Source: Variovorax sp. PAMC26660
GTDB taxonomy: Bacteria; Pseudomonadota; Gammaproteobacteria; Burkholderiales; Burkholderiaceae_C
Length of the DNA: 64,000 bases
Direction of reading: 5' to 3'
Assembly (NCBI RefSeq): GCF_014302995.1
Contig: NZ_CP060295.1
Location: forward strand, 3,835,501-3,899,500
A program made the position numbers and the translations under genes. The notes beneath the pieces are model-generated. The model saw only the letters and a program-made list of their open reading frames with translations. It made no database searches and was not told where the DNA came from. The first letter of the stretch is position 1; each line of letters opens with the position of its first letter. Shown one piece after another: positions 8,923 to 17,548 of the stretch.

Positions 8923-9738
8923 TCACTGGATGACCACTTCTTCGCGCAGGTCGTCCCAGATGTGCTTCGAGATTTCGATGAACTGCGGCGTGTAGCGCAC
9001 TTCGGACATGACGCGCGGGCGCGGCAGGTCGATCTCGTACACCCGCTTGAGCGTGGCGGGCCGCGCCGACAGCACGAACACGCGGTCGGCCAGCGCAATG
9101 GCTTCTTCGATGTCGTGCGTGACGAACACCACCGAGCCGCCGTTGCCCGACCACAGCTGCAGCAGCTCGTCCTGCATCAGCGTGCGCGTCTGCATGTCGA
9201 GCGCAGAGAAAGGCTCGTCCATCAGCAGGATCTCGGGGTTGTTGATGAAGGTCTGCGCCAGCGCCACGCGCTTGCGCATGCCACCCGAGAGCTGGTGCGG
9301 GTAGTGCTTGCCGAACTTCGAGAGGCCCACGCGATGGATCCACTCTTGCGCCAGCGCCATGGCTTCCTTCTTGGGCTTGCCACGAAAGATCGGGCCAGCG
9401 GCCACGTTGTCTTCCACGCTGCGCCAGGGGAACACCGCGTCGGCCTGGAACACGAAGCCGATGCGCGGATCGATGCCGTTCACGGGCTGGCCCATCACCT
9501 TCACGTCGCCCACGGTGGGCTTGAGCAGGCCGGTGATCATGTTCAGCGTGGTCGACTTGCCGCAGCCCGTGGGCCCGACGATGGCGACGAACTCGCCGCG
9601 CGCCACCGACATGCTGAAGTTGCGCAGCGCCACGGTGGCGTTGCCGTCCTGCGAGATGAAGCGCAGCGACACGTCGTTGAAGTCGATCGCCGACGTCACG
9701 GCACTGCTGCTGTTGGTGGGGGGCGTTCCGTTGCGCAT
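8923..9738 (-). CDS. NitT/TauT-type ABC transporter, ATP-binding subunit
   Basis: A 271-residue ATPase with Walker A GPTGCGKST (55-63), Q-loop VFQADAVFPW, signature LSGGMRKR, Walker B ILLMDEP followed by FSALD, and H-loop FVTHDIEEA. This matches SsuB/TauB. The ATG at 9738 lies 2 bases after the stop of the binding-protein gene, and its own stop overlaps a possible GTG start of the permease, so the three genes look translationally linked. The N-terminal extension of about 18 residues rich in Ser/Thr is poorly conserved by type and could be shorter. Confidence 0.93.
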   Translation of the reverse strand: MRNGTPPTNSSSAVTSAIDFNDVSLRFISQDGNATVALRNFSMSVARGEFVAIVGPTGCGKSTTLNMITGLLKPTVGDVKVMGQPVNGIDPRIGFVFQADAVFPWRSVEDNVAAGPIFRGKPKKEAMALAQEWIHRVGLSKFGKHYPHQLSGGMRKRVALAQTFINNPEILLMDEPFSALDMQTRTLMQDELLQLWSGNGGSVVFVTHDIEEAIALADRVFVLSARPATLKRVYEIDLPRPRVMSEVRYTPQFIEISKHIWDDLREEVVIQ

Positions 9739-9740
9739 GG

Positions 9741-10760
9741 TCACTTCGCCGCCGCTGCCAGGTAGGCGTTGCTGTAGGTCTTCGACAGGTCGATGTTCTT
9801 GCTCTTGACCAGCGGCTTGTAGGTGGCGAGCACCTTCAGCACGGTCTCGGGGCCGCCGGCGGGCATCTTGGCGTCGGTGGTGAACATCGGCAGCGAGGCC
9901 TTCAGCGCCGTGACGTACAGCTCCTTGTCGTTGCCGTAGTAGTCGCGCGGCACCTTCTCGGCGATTTCTTCGGCGCTGTGGGTGTGGATGTATTCCATGG
10001 TGCGAGCGAAGGCGCGGGCCAGCTTGGTGGCCTCGGCCTTGTGCGACTCGGCCCAGGTGTTCTGCACGTAGAGGCTGGCGGCGGGGTACAGGCCACCGAG
10101 CGCCTTGATGGTGTCGGCCTCGGTGCGCAGGTCGACCAGCACCTTGGCGTCGCCGGTCTTGAGCATCTGCGACACGGTGGGCTCGGTGGTCATGCCGGCC
10201 TGGATGCGGTCCTGCTTCATGGCAGCGATGAAGGTGTTGCCGGCGCCCACGGGCAGCAGCGAGTAGTCCTTCGAGGCCACGCCGGCACGGTCGGCCAGGT
10301 AGCGCGTGAGGAAGTCGGTGGAAGAGCCCAGGCCCGTCACGCCCAGCGTCTTGCCGCCCTTGGCATCGGCCATGGTCTTGAAGCCTGCGGCTGCCGCCTT
10401 GGTCGACACCAGCTCGACTTCGCCCGGGACCTTGCAGAACACGGCGATGGCCTGGATTTCCTTGCCCTTGCTCTGCAGGTCGATGGTGTGGTCGTAGAAG
10501 CCCACCACGCCCTGCACCGCACCGGCGATCAGTTGATTCTCGGCATCGACGCCGGCGGGCTGCGATTGCAGCTCGACGTTCAGGCCTTCGTCCTTGAAGT
10601 AGCCCAGTGCCTCGGTGAGCTTGGCCGGCAGGTAGATGATCTTGTTGATGCCGCCCACCATGATGGTGATGGGCGCGTCGGCGGCCTGTGCGAGCGGGGC
10701 GGTGGCGGCGAGCGCGGTGCAAATGGCGGCGGCCAGCAGGGTGCGGCGTGAAGCGGACAT
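9741..10760 (-). CDS. NitT/TauT-type ABC transporter, periplasmic substrate-binding protein
   Basis: A 339-residue protein with a signal peptide MSASRRTLLAAAICTALAAT... cut near residue 26 (LAQAA). The NMT1/SsuA-like fold starts with ITIMVGGINKIIYLPAKLTE and has the hallmark ALGYFKDEGLNVEL. The first gene of the importer operon, it lies divergent from the response regulator with a 178-base gap. The ATG at 10760 precedes the best signal peptide; an upstream in-frame ATG at 10808 is less likely. Ligand is not predictable; the two-component system next door is a plausible regulator. Confidence 0.88.
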   Translation of the reverse strand: MSASRRTLLAAAICTALAATAPLAQAADAPITIMVGGINKIIYLPAKLTEALGYFKDEGLNVELQSQPAGVDAENQLIAGAVQGVVGFYDHTIDLQSKGKEIQAIAVFCKVPGEVELVSTKAAAAGFKTMADAKGGKTLGVTGLGSSTDFLTRYLADRAGVASKDYSLLPVGAGNTFIAAMKQDRIQAGMTTEPTVSQMLKTGDAKVLVDLRTEADTIKALGGLYPAASLYVQNTWAESHKAEATKLARAFARTMEYIHTHSAEEIAEKVPRDYYGNDKELYVTALKASLPMFTTDAKMPAGGPETVLKVLATYKPLVKSKNIDLSKTYSNAYLAAAAK

Positions 10761-10938
10761 GGTTTTCGGGTCTCCGTTTTTTGGAAGAAGTTGAAAGTCC
10801 CCGCGCATCTGTCGCAGGACGAGGCCAGTCTAGGAAGCGGCATCCTTCGGCCAGCTTTCGGAGCCTTGAGTGATTTGTCATGGTTATCCCTAGGGCTGGG
10901 CGATGCTTCCTAGAATCCACCGCCACCCATCCGACCCC

Positions 10939-11613
10939 ATGAAGCTGCTGCTCATCGAAGACAACCCGCAACTTGCGCACTGGCTCGCGAGCCTGCTGCG
11001 CGAGCAGGACTTCGTGGTCGACCACGTGGACAACGGCGACGCGGCCGACCGCCTGCTGCTGCAGACGGCCTACGACGTGGTGCTGCTGGACCTGAACATC
11101 CCGCAGCTCTCGGGCAAGGCGGTGCTGCGGCGGTTGCGCGAGCGCGGCGATGCGGTGCCGGTGATCATCCTCACGGCCACCGCGTCGCTCGACCAGAAGG
11201 TGCTGTGCCTGGAGATCGGTGCCGACGACTACCTCGTGAAGCCTTTCGAGATCCGCGAGCTGGTCGCGCGCATCAAGGTGCTGGTGCGCCGCCAGATGCC
11301 GGGCAAGGCCAACGACATTGCTTGCGGCGACCTGCACTACGACTTGCGCACACGGCAGTTCGCGTTGGCGGGCGAGGAACTGGCGCTGCCGCCGCGCGAG
11401 CGCACGCTGCTGGAAACGCTGATGCTGAAGGCGGGGAGCACGGTGTCGAAACAGGCGCTGATCGACGCGATCTTCGGGTTGGACGATGAGCCGAGCGCGG
11501 ATGCGGTCGACATCTACATCCATCGGTTGCGCAAGAAGCTTGAGGCGAGCCAGGCGACGATCATCACGCTGCGAGGCGTGGGCTACCTGTTGCGCACGCG
11601 CCAGGAAGACTAG
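10939..11613 (+). CDS. OmpR-family response regulator (TctD-like)
   Basis: A 224-residue two-domain regulator. The receiver domain (1-115) has the acidic pair ED at 7-8, phospho-acceptor Asp51 in VVLLDLNIP, the switch Thr in ILTATA and the conserved Lys in DDYLVKPFE. The DNA-binding winged helix (about 125-220) ends with AVDIYIHRLRKKLE and RGVGYLL. It most resembles TctD/PmrA/QseB types. It is divergent from the ABC importer and is followed by the sensor kinase 330 bases later, an unusually wide gap caused by the inserted repeat. Control of the importer is inferred from position. Confidence 0.9.
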   Translation: MKLLLIEDNPQLAHWLASLLREQDFVVDHVDNGDAADRLLLQTAYDVVLLDLNIPQLSGKAVLRRLRERGDAVPVIILTATASLDQKVLCLEIGADDYLVKPFEIRELVARIKVLVRRQMPGKANDIACGDLHYDLRTRQFALAGEELALPPRERTLLETLMLKAGSTVSKQALIDAIFGLDDEPSADAVDIYIHRLRKKLEASQATIITLRGVGYLLRTRQED

Positions 11614-11650
11614 GGTGAAAAGGCGATTCGATGTGTTGTGCGCTCTGAGC

Positions 11651-11908
11651 GCTGCTGTTCAGGGCGACGCTCACGCCGACACGGTGCTCTTTTTCGCGAA
11701 TGTCCCCCGCTTCGCTCCTCCTTTATTTCGCGAAAAAGAGCCCCGTATCGGCGTGAGCGTTGGACAGAGCGGTCGTTGTTCAGCGAAGCACCAGCCGCGT
11801 GCCCCTGTGCGAATGACACCGGGTGCTCCCCGCAGCGAAATAAAGAAGGAGCGAAGCGGGGGACATTCGCACAGGGGAGCTCCCGGTGTCATTCGCACGC
11901 GCCCCGAA
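11651..11908 (+). repeat. 258-bp double-hairpin repeat, copy B, inside a two-component operon
   Basis: Second copy of the element at 7694-7951, in the same orientation. It fills most of the 330-base gap between response regulator and sensor kinase. Hairpin 1 arms are 11668-11700 and 11727-11759; hairpin 2 arms are 11807-11831 and 11874-11898. Loop 1 is identical to copy A; its complement in hairpin 2 has one change. An alternative pairing, cccctgtgcgaatg with cattcgcacagggg, is perfect here but not in copy A. The open frame crossing it does not look like protein-coding sequence. Confidence 0.85.
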
Positions 11909-11943
11909 TGCAAGTGCCCCAACCCCACGGCGGAGAAGTTCAG

Positions 11944-13365
11944 ATGAAGCGCGCCAGCCTGCGCCTGCGATTGGCACTCTGGCTGCTGCTGCCCATGTCT
12001 GTGTTCGTGGCGATCTGCGGCTACCTGAGCTGGCGCAATGCGGCAGAGGTGGCCGACTATGTGCAGGACCACGACCTGCTGTCTTCCGCCAAGGTGTTGT
12101 CAGACCGGCTGATCTGGGAGGACGACGACGTCAAGGCCAGCGTGCCGCCTTCTGCGCTGAGCCTGTTCGTGTCGCCCGAGCGCGACCGCGTGTTCCTGAG
12201 CGTGACGGGCAGCGCCGGCGAGGTGCTGGCCGGCTCGCCTGACTTTCCGCTGCCCGCCGTGCGCAAGCCCGAGGGCACCGACCGCGCGCAGTGGTACGAC
12301 ACCCACTTCGCCGGTGTCCCGCTGCGCGCCGTCGTCACCACGCGCTCGATGTACGAGGCTGGCGGCGCGCGCGACATCACGATCGCCGTGGGCAAGACCG
12401 AGCGCAGTCGTGACCACATGCTGCGCACGCTGTGGTGGCCGTCGATGGAGTACCTGCTGATTGCACTGGTGCTCACCATCGCGCTGGCCGTGGCCGCGCT
12501 GACGCTGGAGCTGCGCCCGATCGTGCGGCTGAGCCAGCAGCTTGCGCAGCGCGACCCGCTGCACCTCGACCTGGTGGTCGACCCGCAGGCGCTGCATACC
12601 GAGCTGCGGCCGGTGGCCGACACCATCAACCGCTTCGTGGGGCAACTCAAGGCGCACTCGGAAGCGCAGCGTCGCTTCATCGCCGATGCGGCGCATCAGT
12701 TGCGCACGCCGCTGGCAATGCAGGCCTCGCAGATCGAGTTTGCGCGCTACACGCGACAGCACCGCGGCGAATGGGACACGCGCCGCACCGACATGGATGC
12801 GATGTGGATCGCGATGCAGACCAGCAACCGCCGGCTGGTCGACGTGACCAACAAGCTGCTGCTATTGGCGCAGGCCGAGCACGGCGACGCGCACACGCGG
12901 CTGGAGCGGGTCGATCTGGCCGCGGTGGCGCTGCGCTGCGTGGAACAACTGGCGGCGCTGGCAGACCGGCGCGGCATCGACCTGGGGCTGGAGGCGGATG
13001 CAGGGCCGCAGGGCGCGTGCGTGCTGGCGCAGCCCGCGCTGCTCGATGCGCTGGTGACCAACCTGCTCGACAACGCGCTGCGCTACACGCAAGAAGGCGG
13101 TCGCGTGACCGTCGGCGTGCGACAGGTGGCAGGTGCTGTTGTGGAATTGACGGTGGAAGACAACGGCCCCGGCATTCCCGTCGAGGCGCGCGAGCGCGTG
13201 TTCGAGCGCTTCTACCGGGTGGCGCAGGACACCGAGGGAACGGGGCTGGGGCTGGCCATCGTGCGCGAGATTGCGCGGGCCTTCGATGCCAACGTGGACC
13301 TCGCAGCCAACCCGCGCGAAGCGCAGGGGCTGCTGGTCACGGTGCGGTTTCCGCCGGTCGCCTGA
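11944..13365 (+). CDS. Sensor histidine kinase (TctE-like)
   Basis: A 473-residue inner-membrane kinase. TM1 (about 9-29), a periplasmic sensor region (about 30-162) of the 2CSK_N/TctE kind, and TM2 (about 170-190) lead to the dimerisation helix with phospho-acceptor His251 in FIADAAHQLRTPLA. The ATPase domain has the N-box NLLDNALRY, G1 DNGPGIP and G2 GTGLGLAI. The ATG at 11944 is preceded by cggagaag as ribosome site; the longer frame starting near 11638 only reads through the repeat. Partner of the response regulator at 10939. Known TctE proteins sense tricarboxylates, but here the neighbour is an ABC importer, so the signal is open. Confidence 0.9.
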   Translation: MKRASLRLRLALWLLLPMSVFVAICGYLSWRNAAEVADYVQDHDLLSSAKVLSDRLIWEDDDVKASVPPSALSLFVSPERDRVFLSVTGSAGEVLAGSPDFPLPAVRKPEGTDRAQWYDTHFAGVPLRAVVTTRSMYEAGGARDITIAVGKTERSRDHMLRTLWWPSMEYLLIALVLTIALAVAALTLELRPIVRLSQQLAQRDPLHLDLVVDPQALHTELRPVADTINRFVGQLKAHSEAQRRFIADAAHQLRTPLAMQASQIEFARYTRQHRGEWDTRRTDMDAMWIAMQTSNRRLVDVTNKLLLLAQAEHGDAHTRLERVDLAAVALRCVEQLAALADRRGIDLGLEADAGPQGACVLAQPALLDALVTNLLDNALRYTQEGGRVTVGVRQVAGAVVELTVEDNGPGIPVEARERVFERFYRVAQDTEGTGLGLAIVREIARAFDANVDLAANPREAQGLLVTVRFPPVA

Positions 13366-13384
13366 ACGCGGCCGGGGTTCGGCC

Positions 13385-14566
13385 TCAGAGGCCGGCGGCT
13401 GCGCGCAGGGCTGCGGCCTGGTTCGTCGCTTCCCAGGTGAACTCGGGCTCTTCGCGGCCGAAGTGGCCGTAGGCGGCGGTCTTCTGGTAGATCGGGCGCA
13501 GCAGGTCGAGCATCTGGATGATGCCCTTGGGACGCAGGTCGAAGTGTTCGCGCACGAGGGCTGCGATCTTCTCGTCGGAGATCACGCCGGTGCCTTCGGT
13601 GTAGACCGTGATGTTCATCGGCTCGGCCACGCCGATCGCGTAGGCCACCTGGATCTGGCACTGGCGTGCGATGCCGGCGGCCACGATGTTCTTGGCCACG
13701 TAGCGCGCGGCGTAGGCGGCCGAGCGGTCGACCTTCGACGGGTCCTTGCCCGAGAACGCGCCACCACCGTGCGGGCAGGCGCCGCCGTAGGTGTCGACGA
13801 TGATCTTGCGGCCGGTGAGGCCGCAGTCGCCTTGCGGGCCGCCGATGACGAAGCGGCCGGTCGGGTTGATCAGGTAACGCGTGTTCTGCAGCCACTCCTT
13901 CGGCAGCACCGGCTTGATGATCTCTTCGATGATGGCTTCGTTGAACGAGGCCTTCATCTTGGTCGAGGTTTCGCTCTGGTCAGGGCTGTGTTGCGTCGAG
14001 AGCACCACGGTGTCGATGCTGTGGGGCTTGCCGTCCACGTAGCGCATCGTGACCTGGCTCTTGGCGTCGGGGCGCAGGAAAGGCAGGCGGCCGTCCTTGC
14101 GCAGTTGGGCTTGGCGCTCCACGAGGCGGTGCGCGTAGTAGATGGGCGCGGGCATCAGCTCGGGCGTTTCGTCGCAGGCGTAGCCGAACATCAGGCCCTG
14201 GTCGCCGGCGCCGGTGTTCAGGTGGTCGTCGCTCGCATGGTCCACGCCTTGGGCGATGTCGTTGGACTGCTTGTCGTAGCAGACCATCACGGCGCAACCC
14301 TTGTAGTCGATGCCGTACTCGGTGTTGTCGTAGCCGATGCGCTTGATGGTGTCGCGCGCAACCTGGATGTAGTCGACGTGCGCGTTGGTCGTGATCTCGC
14401 CGGCGAGCACCACGAGGCCGGTGTTGGTCAGCGTTTCGGCGGCCACGCGGCTGCGGGGGTCCTGCTCGAAGATCGCGTCCAGGATGGCATCCGAGATCTG
14501 GTCGGCGACCTTGTCGGGGTGGCCTTCGGAAACGGATTCGGAAGTGAAGAGGAAATCGTTCGCCAT
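13385..14566 (-). CDS. metK: S-adenosylmethionine synthetase
   Basis: A 393-residue protein that makes S-adenosylmethionine from methionine and ATP in the cytoplasm. It shows the N-terminal [11 protein letters not shown], the central [12 protein letters not shown] loop and the P-loop-like [16 protein letters not shown], all expected in MetK. Full family length. The ATG at 14566 follows an aaggag site (ggagctttgaaaaa); longer frames upstream are not conserved in character. It converges on the sensor kinase, with 19 bases between the stops, and is divergent from the acyltransferase pair. Confidence 0.98.
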   Translation of the reverse strand: MANDFLFTSESVSEGHPDKVADQISDAILDAIFEQDPRSRVAAETLTNTGLVVLAGEITTNAHVDYIQVARDTIKRIGYDNTEYGIDYKGCAVMVCYDKQSNDIAQGVDHASDDHLNTGAGDQGLMFGYACDETPELMPAPIYYAHRLVERQAQLRKDGRLPFLRPDAKSQVTMRYVDGKPHSIDTVVLSTQHSPDQSETSTKMKASFNEAIIEEIIKPVLPKEWLQNTRYLINPTGRFVIGGPQGDCGLTGRKIIVDTYGGACPHGGGAFSGKDPSKVDRSAAYAARYVAKNIVAAGIARQCQIQVAYAIGVAEPMNITVYTEGTGVISDEKIAALVREHFDLRPKGIIQMLDLLRPIYQKTAAYGHFGREEPEFTWEATNQAAALRAAAGL

Positions 14567-14780
14567 TTTTTCAAAGCTCCTTGAAGTTGAGATTGGCGCG
14601 TTGCCAACTCTGCGGAGCCCTGGCGAACGCTTTAGCAGGTGCCGAGAATCGGCGGGGCACAATCGCTTTGCGCTTGTGTTTGTCGCCCTGCAAGTTGTTC
14701 CGTAACTCGGCGACAATTTGGATTCTATTCGAGCCGCGCATACCATGCGCGCGCGTCCGTTTTTTGACCCTCCCGTTTCA

Positions 14781-15674
14781 ATGATCACCCTGTTCCGCCT
14801 GCTTGCCCGCGTGCCGATGCCGTTGATGCATCGCCTCGGCGCCATGCTGGGCTGGCTGGTCTGGTGGAGCGCGCCGGACTACCGCCGCCGCTTCAAGGCC
14901 CACGCCGAGCGCGCGGGCTTCGCGCCCGACCAATACCGTCCCGCCATCGCCGCCGCCGGCAAGATGGCTTCCGAGTTGCCCTGGCTGTGGCTGCGCCCGC
15001 AGGGCGAGACCGTGCTGCCGCGCGTGCTGCGCTGGGAAGGCGTCGAGGCCTTCGAGGCCGCCATGCAGGCGAAGAAGGGCGTGATTCTTGTGGCGCCGCA
15101 CCTCGGCAGCTGGGAAATGTGCGGCCAGGCCATCGGCGAACGCTTCCTGGCAGCCTATGGCCCGATCACGGCGCTGTTCCGCCCGGCACGCAAGAAATGG
15201 ATGGCCAACCTGATCGCTGCGGGCTCGCGCGACCGGCCCGGCCTGCAGACGCTGCCGACCAACAACAGCGGTGTGCGCGGCCTGATCCGCACCCTGCGCG
15301 GCGGCGGCTACACCGGCATCCTTCCCGACCAGGTGCCGCCGCTGGGGCAGGGCGTCTGGGCGCCGTTCCTGGGACGGCCTGCCTACACCATGACCTTGCT
15401 TCCGCGCCTGGCGCAACAAACCGGCGCGGCCTGCTTCCTGAGCGTGTGCGAACGCCTGCCGCGCGGTGCCGGCTACGTGATCCGCTTCGAGCCCATCGTG
15501 GGCACGGCGCTGACCGATCCGAAGGCCTCCATCGAGGAGGCCGCCGCCGCCATGAACGACGCCATCGGACGGCTGATCCACAGCCTGCCTGGCCAGTACG
15601 TGTGGGATTACGCACGCTACAAGGAGCCGCGCGCCGAGCGAGTGACTGCCGCCACGGCCGGGGAGGCGCCATGA
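14781..15674 (+). CDS. Lysophospholipid/lipid A acyltransferase (LpxL/HtrB family), first of two
   Basis: A 297-residue inner-membrane acyltransferase. The catalytic HX4E motif is His107-Glu112 in APHLGSWE; later blocks include LFRPARKKW, a [12 protein letters not shown] segment and [12 protein letters not shown] near the end, as in LpxL/LpxM. These enzymes add secondary acyl chains to Kdo-lipid A. It overlaps the next gene by 4 bases (ATGA), so the two are one operon. The ATG at 14781 places a hydrophobic anchor at the N terminus; the frame upstream overlaps the metK promoter region. Confidence 0.9.
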   Translation: MITLFRLLARVPMPLMHRLGAMLGWLVWWSAPDYRRRFKAHAERAGFAPDQYRPAIAAAGKMASELPWLWLRPQGETVLPRVLRWEGVEAFEAAMQAKKGVILVAPHLGSWEMCGQAIGERFLAAYGPITALFRPARKKWMANLIAAGSRDRPGLQTLPTNNSGVRGLIRTLRGGGYTGILPDQVPPLGQGVWAPFLGRPAYTMTLLPRLAQQTGAACFLSVCERLPRGAGYVIRFEPIVGTALTDPKASIEEAAAAMNDAIGRLIHSLPGQYVWDYARYKEPRAERVTAATAGEAP

Positions 15675-16555
15675 GCCTCGGTTCCCAACTCGGCATCGGC
15701 TTCATGCGGGCGATCGCGCCATTGCCCCTGCCGCTGGTGCGTGGCTTCGGCGCGCTCCTCGGCCGCATCCTGCACACCGTCGCCGTGCCTCGCAGGCGCG
15801 TGGTCGACACCAACCTGGCCGTTTGCTTCCCCGAGAAATCGGAGGCCGAGCGCCGCGCCATCGCGCGCGAGACCTTTGTCTTCGTGGCGCAGTCGTGGCT
15901 GGACCGCAGCTGGCTCTGGCATGCACCCGAGAAGGTGGTGGCGAGCCGGCTCAAGGTGGTCGGCGCGGCGCCGGAGATCCGCGAGATCGCCGAAGGCGAT
16001 GCGCCCATGATCCTGTTCGCGCCGCATTTCTACGGCCTGGACGCGGCAGCCACCGCGCTGACCATGCACACGGCCCGCCCCTCGGCCACCATCTACACGA
16101 CCCAGCGCGACCCGATGGTCGACGCCTGGATTCGCGAGGGCCGCACGCGCTTCGGCGACGTGGCCGCTCTGAACCGGGTCGACGGCATCAAGCCGGTGCT
16201 GCAAGGCCTGCGCAAGGGCGGCCTGCTGTACCTGCTGCCCGACATGGATTTCGGCCGCGACCAGACCATCTTCGTGCCGTTCTATGGCGTGCAGGCCGCG
16301 ACCGTGCCCTCGCTCTCGCGCTTCGCGCGGCTGGGCAAGGCCAAGGTGGTGCCGATCGTGTCCAAGCTCACGCCCGACGGCTACGAGATCCAGGTGCTGC
16401 CGGCCTGGCAGAACTTCCCGACGGACGATGTCGAGGCCGACACGGCGCTCATGAACAAGCGCCTGCAGGGCTACATCGACACGATGCCTTCCCAGTATTA
16501 CTGGGTGCATCGCCGCTTCAAGACCCGCCCCGAAGGCGATCCTTCGATCTACTGA
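15671..16555 (+). CDS. Lysophospholipid/lipid A acyltransferase (LpxL/HtrB family), second of two
   Basis: A 294-residue relative of the preceding gene product. The active-site motif is HX4D (His119-Asp124, in APHFYGLD) rather than HX4E. The block LLYLLPDMDFGRDQTIFVPF fits this family, and the C terminus has the same QYYWVHRRFKTRP pattern. Two tandem paralogues suggest two acylation steps on lipid A or one on another lipid such as ornithine lipid. Which enzyme adds which chain is not clear. The stop overlaps the tail of the convergent hydrolase gene by 7 bases. Confidence 0.9.
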   Translation: MSLGSQLGIGFMRAIAPLPLPLVRGFGALLGRILHTVAVPRRRVVDTNLAVCFPEKSEAERRAIARETFVFVAQSWLDRSWLWHAPEKVVASRLKVVGAAPEIREIAEGDAPMILFAPHFYGLDAAATALTMHTARPSATIYTTQRDPMVDAWIREGRTRFGDVAALNRVDGIKPVLQGLRKGGLLYLLPDMDFGRDQTIFVPFYGVQAATVPSLSRFARLGKAKVVPIVSKLTPDGYEIQVLPAWQNFPTDDVEADTALMNKRLQGYIDTMPSQYYWVHRRFKTRPEGDPSIY

Positions 16556-17463
16556 GTTCGCTGCAGGAAGGCCTCGATTTCGCGGGCCACCAGTTGCGGT
16601 TGCTCGTGCACGATCCAATGGGTGGCGTTGGGCACTTTCTTGATCTCGAGCTGGGGCACGTAGTCGTCGAGTCCTTCGAGCAGGCCGGGCAGCAGCGCCG
16701 CATCGTCGAGCGCCCAGAACACAAAGGTCGGCACGTTCACCGTGAGCCGTTCGCGCGGCAGCACCGGAATGCCGTCGATGGTCTGGCCCGGCAGCGGCGG
16801 CTTCATTGGCGTCACGCGATACAGGTTGCAGGCGCCGGTGAGGCCCGCGCCCCAGACTTCGCGGTACTTCTGCTTCACCTCTTCGGTGAGCCAGCCGAAG
16901 CCGTCCGGGCCGGCCTTCATCAGCGTGAAGAAGGGCCACATGCGCTTGAAGTCGTCGGCCGCGAGCAGTGCCTCGGCGTCGGGGCGCGCGAGGAAGTGCA
17001 TGTACGCGCTGGCCTGCTGCTGCGCGGGGCTGTTGCGCAGCTCGCGCGTGAAGGTGCCCGGGTGCGGCGAATTGATGATGACCAGCTTGCCGACCTGCGC
17101 CGGGAAGGCGTTGGCATAGCCCCAGCCGAAGGCACCGCCCCAGTCATGGGCGACCAGCGCGGCCATGGTGCCGTCGGCGCTTTCGGTGGCGACAAGCTGC
17201 TGGATGTCCTGGATCAGCAGTTGTGGCTTGTAGGCCGCCACTTCGGTCGGCGCGCTCGATTTCTCGAAGCCGCGCAGGTTGGGCGCGACGCAGCGGTAGC
17301 CACCGTGGACGGGGTCCGAGAAGTAGTCGAGCAGTTCGTCCCAGATGAACGCGGCTTCGGGAAAGCCGTGCAGGAACACCATCAGCGGCTGGCCCGGCTT
17401 GCCGGCGGCGCGGCAGCTCAGGGTGGTGCCGTTGGGCAGGCTGCGTTGGAAGGTCTCGATCAT
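16549..17463 (-). CDS. Alpha/beta hydrolase, epoxide hydrolase-like
   Basis: A 304-residue cytoplasmic hydrolase. The oxyanion motif HGFP (32-35), the nucleophile Asp107 in VAHDWGGAFGW and a late His in NATHWIVHEQP form the triad of epoxide hydrolases and haloalkane dehalogenases. The Asp nucleophile, not Ser, excludes simple esterases. Substrate unknown. ATG at 17463 with aaggaga site upstream. It is on the same strand as engB, 85 bases downstream, and could be read from the engB promoter. Confidence 0.85.
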   Translation of the reverse strand: MIETFQRSLPNGTTLSCRAAGKPGQPLMVFLHGFPEAAFIWDELLDYFSDPVHGGYRCVAPNLRGFEKSSAPTEVAAYKPQLLIQDIQQLVATESADGTMAALVAHDWGGAFGWGYANAFPAQVGKLVIINSPHPGTFTRELRNSPAQQQASAYMHFLARPDAEALLAADDFKRMWPFFTLMKAGPDGFGWLTEEVKQKYREVWGAGLTGACNLYRVTPMKPPLPGQTIDGIPVLPRERLTVNVPTFVFWALDDAALLPGLLEGLDDYVPQLEIKKVPNATHWIVHEQPQLVAREIEAFLQRTQ

Positions 17464-17548
17464 GCTTGTTGTCTCCTTGGGTTGACTGTCGCTATTGTTT
17501 TGATAGTGAACTTCGCAGATGGGACGGTCGGTACAGCCTGTTTTGTGG

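Noticed and set aside
9739..11523. Minus-strand open frame running upstream from the ABC ATPase through the binding protein and response regulator
   Set aside because: It is an out-of-frame shadow of the binding-protein gene and antisense of the regulator; the ATPase begins at 9738.
7694..11908. CRISPR array or transposon ends
   Set aside because: Only two copies 3.96 kb apart, no regular spacers, no transposase between them and no target-site duplication recognised.
14567..14780. SAM-type riboswitch before metK
   Set aside because: I looked for a SAM or SAH riboswitch core in the metK leader and found no matching helices or conserved loop.
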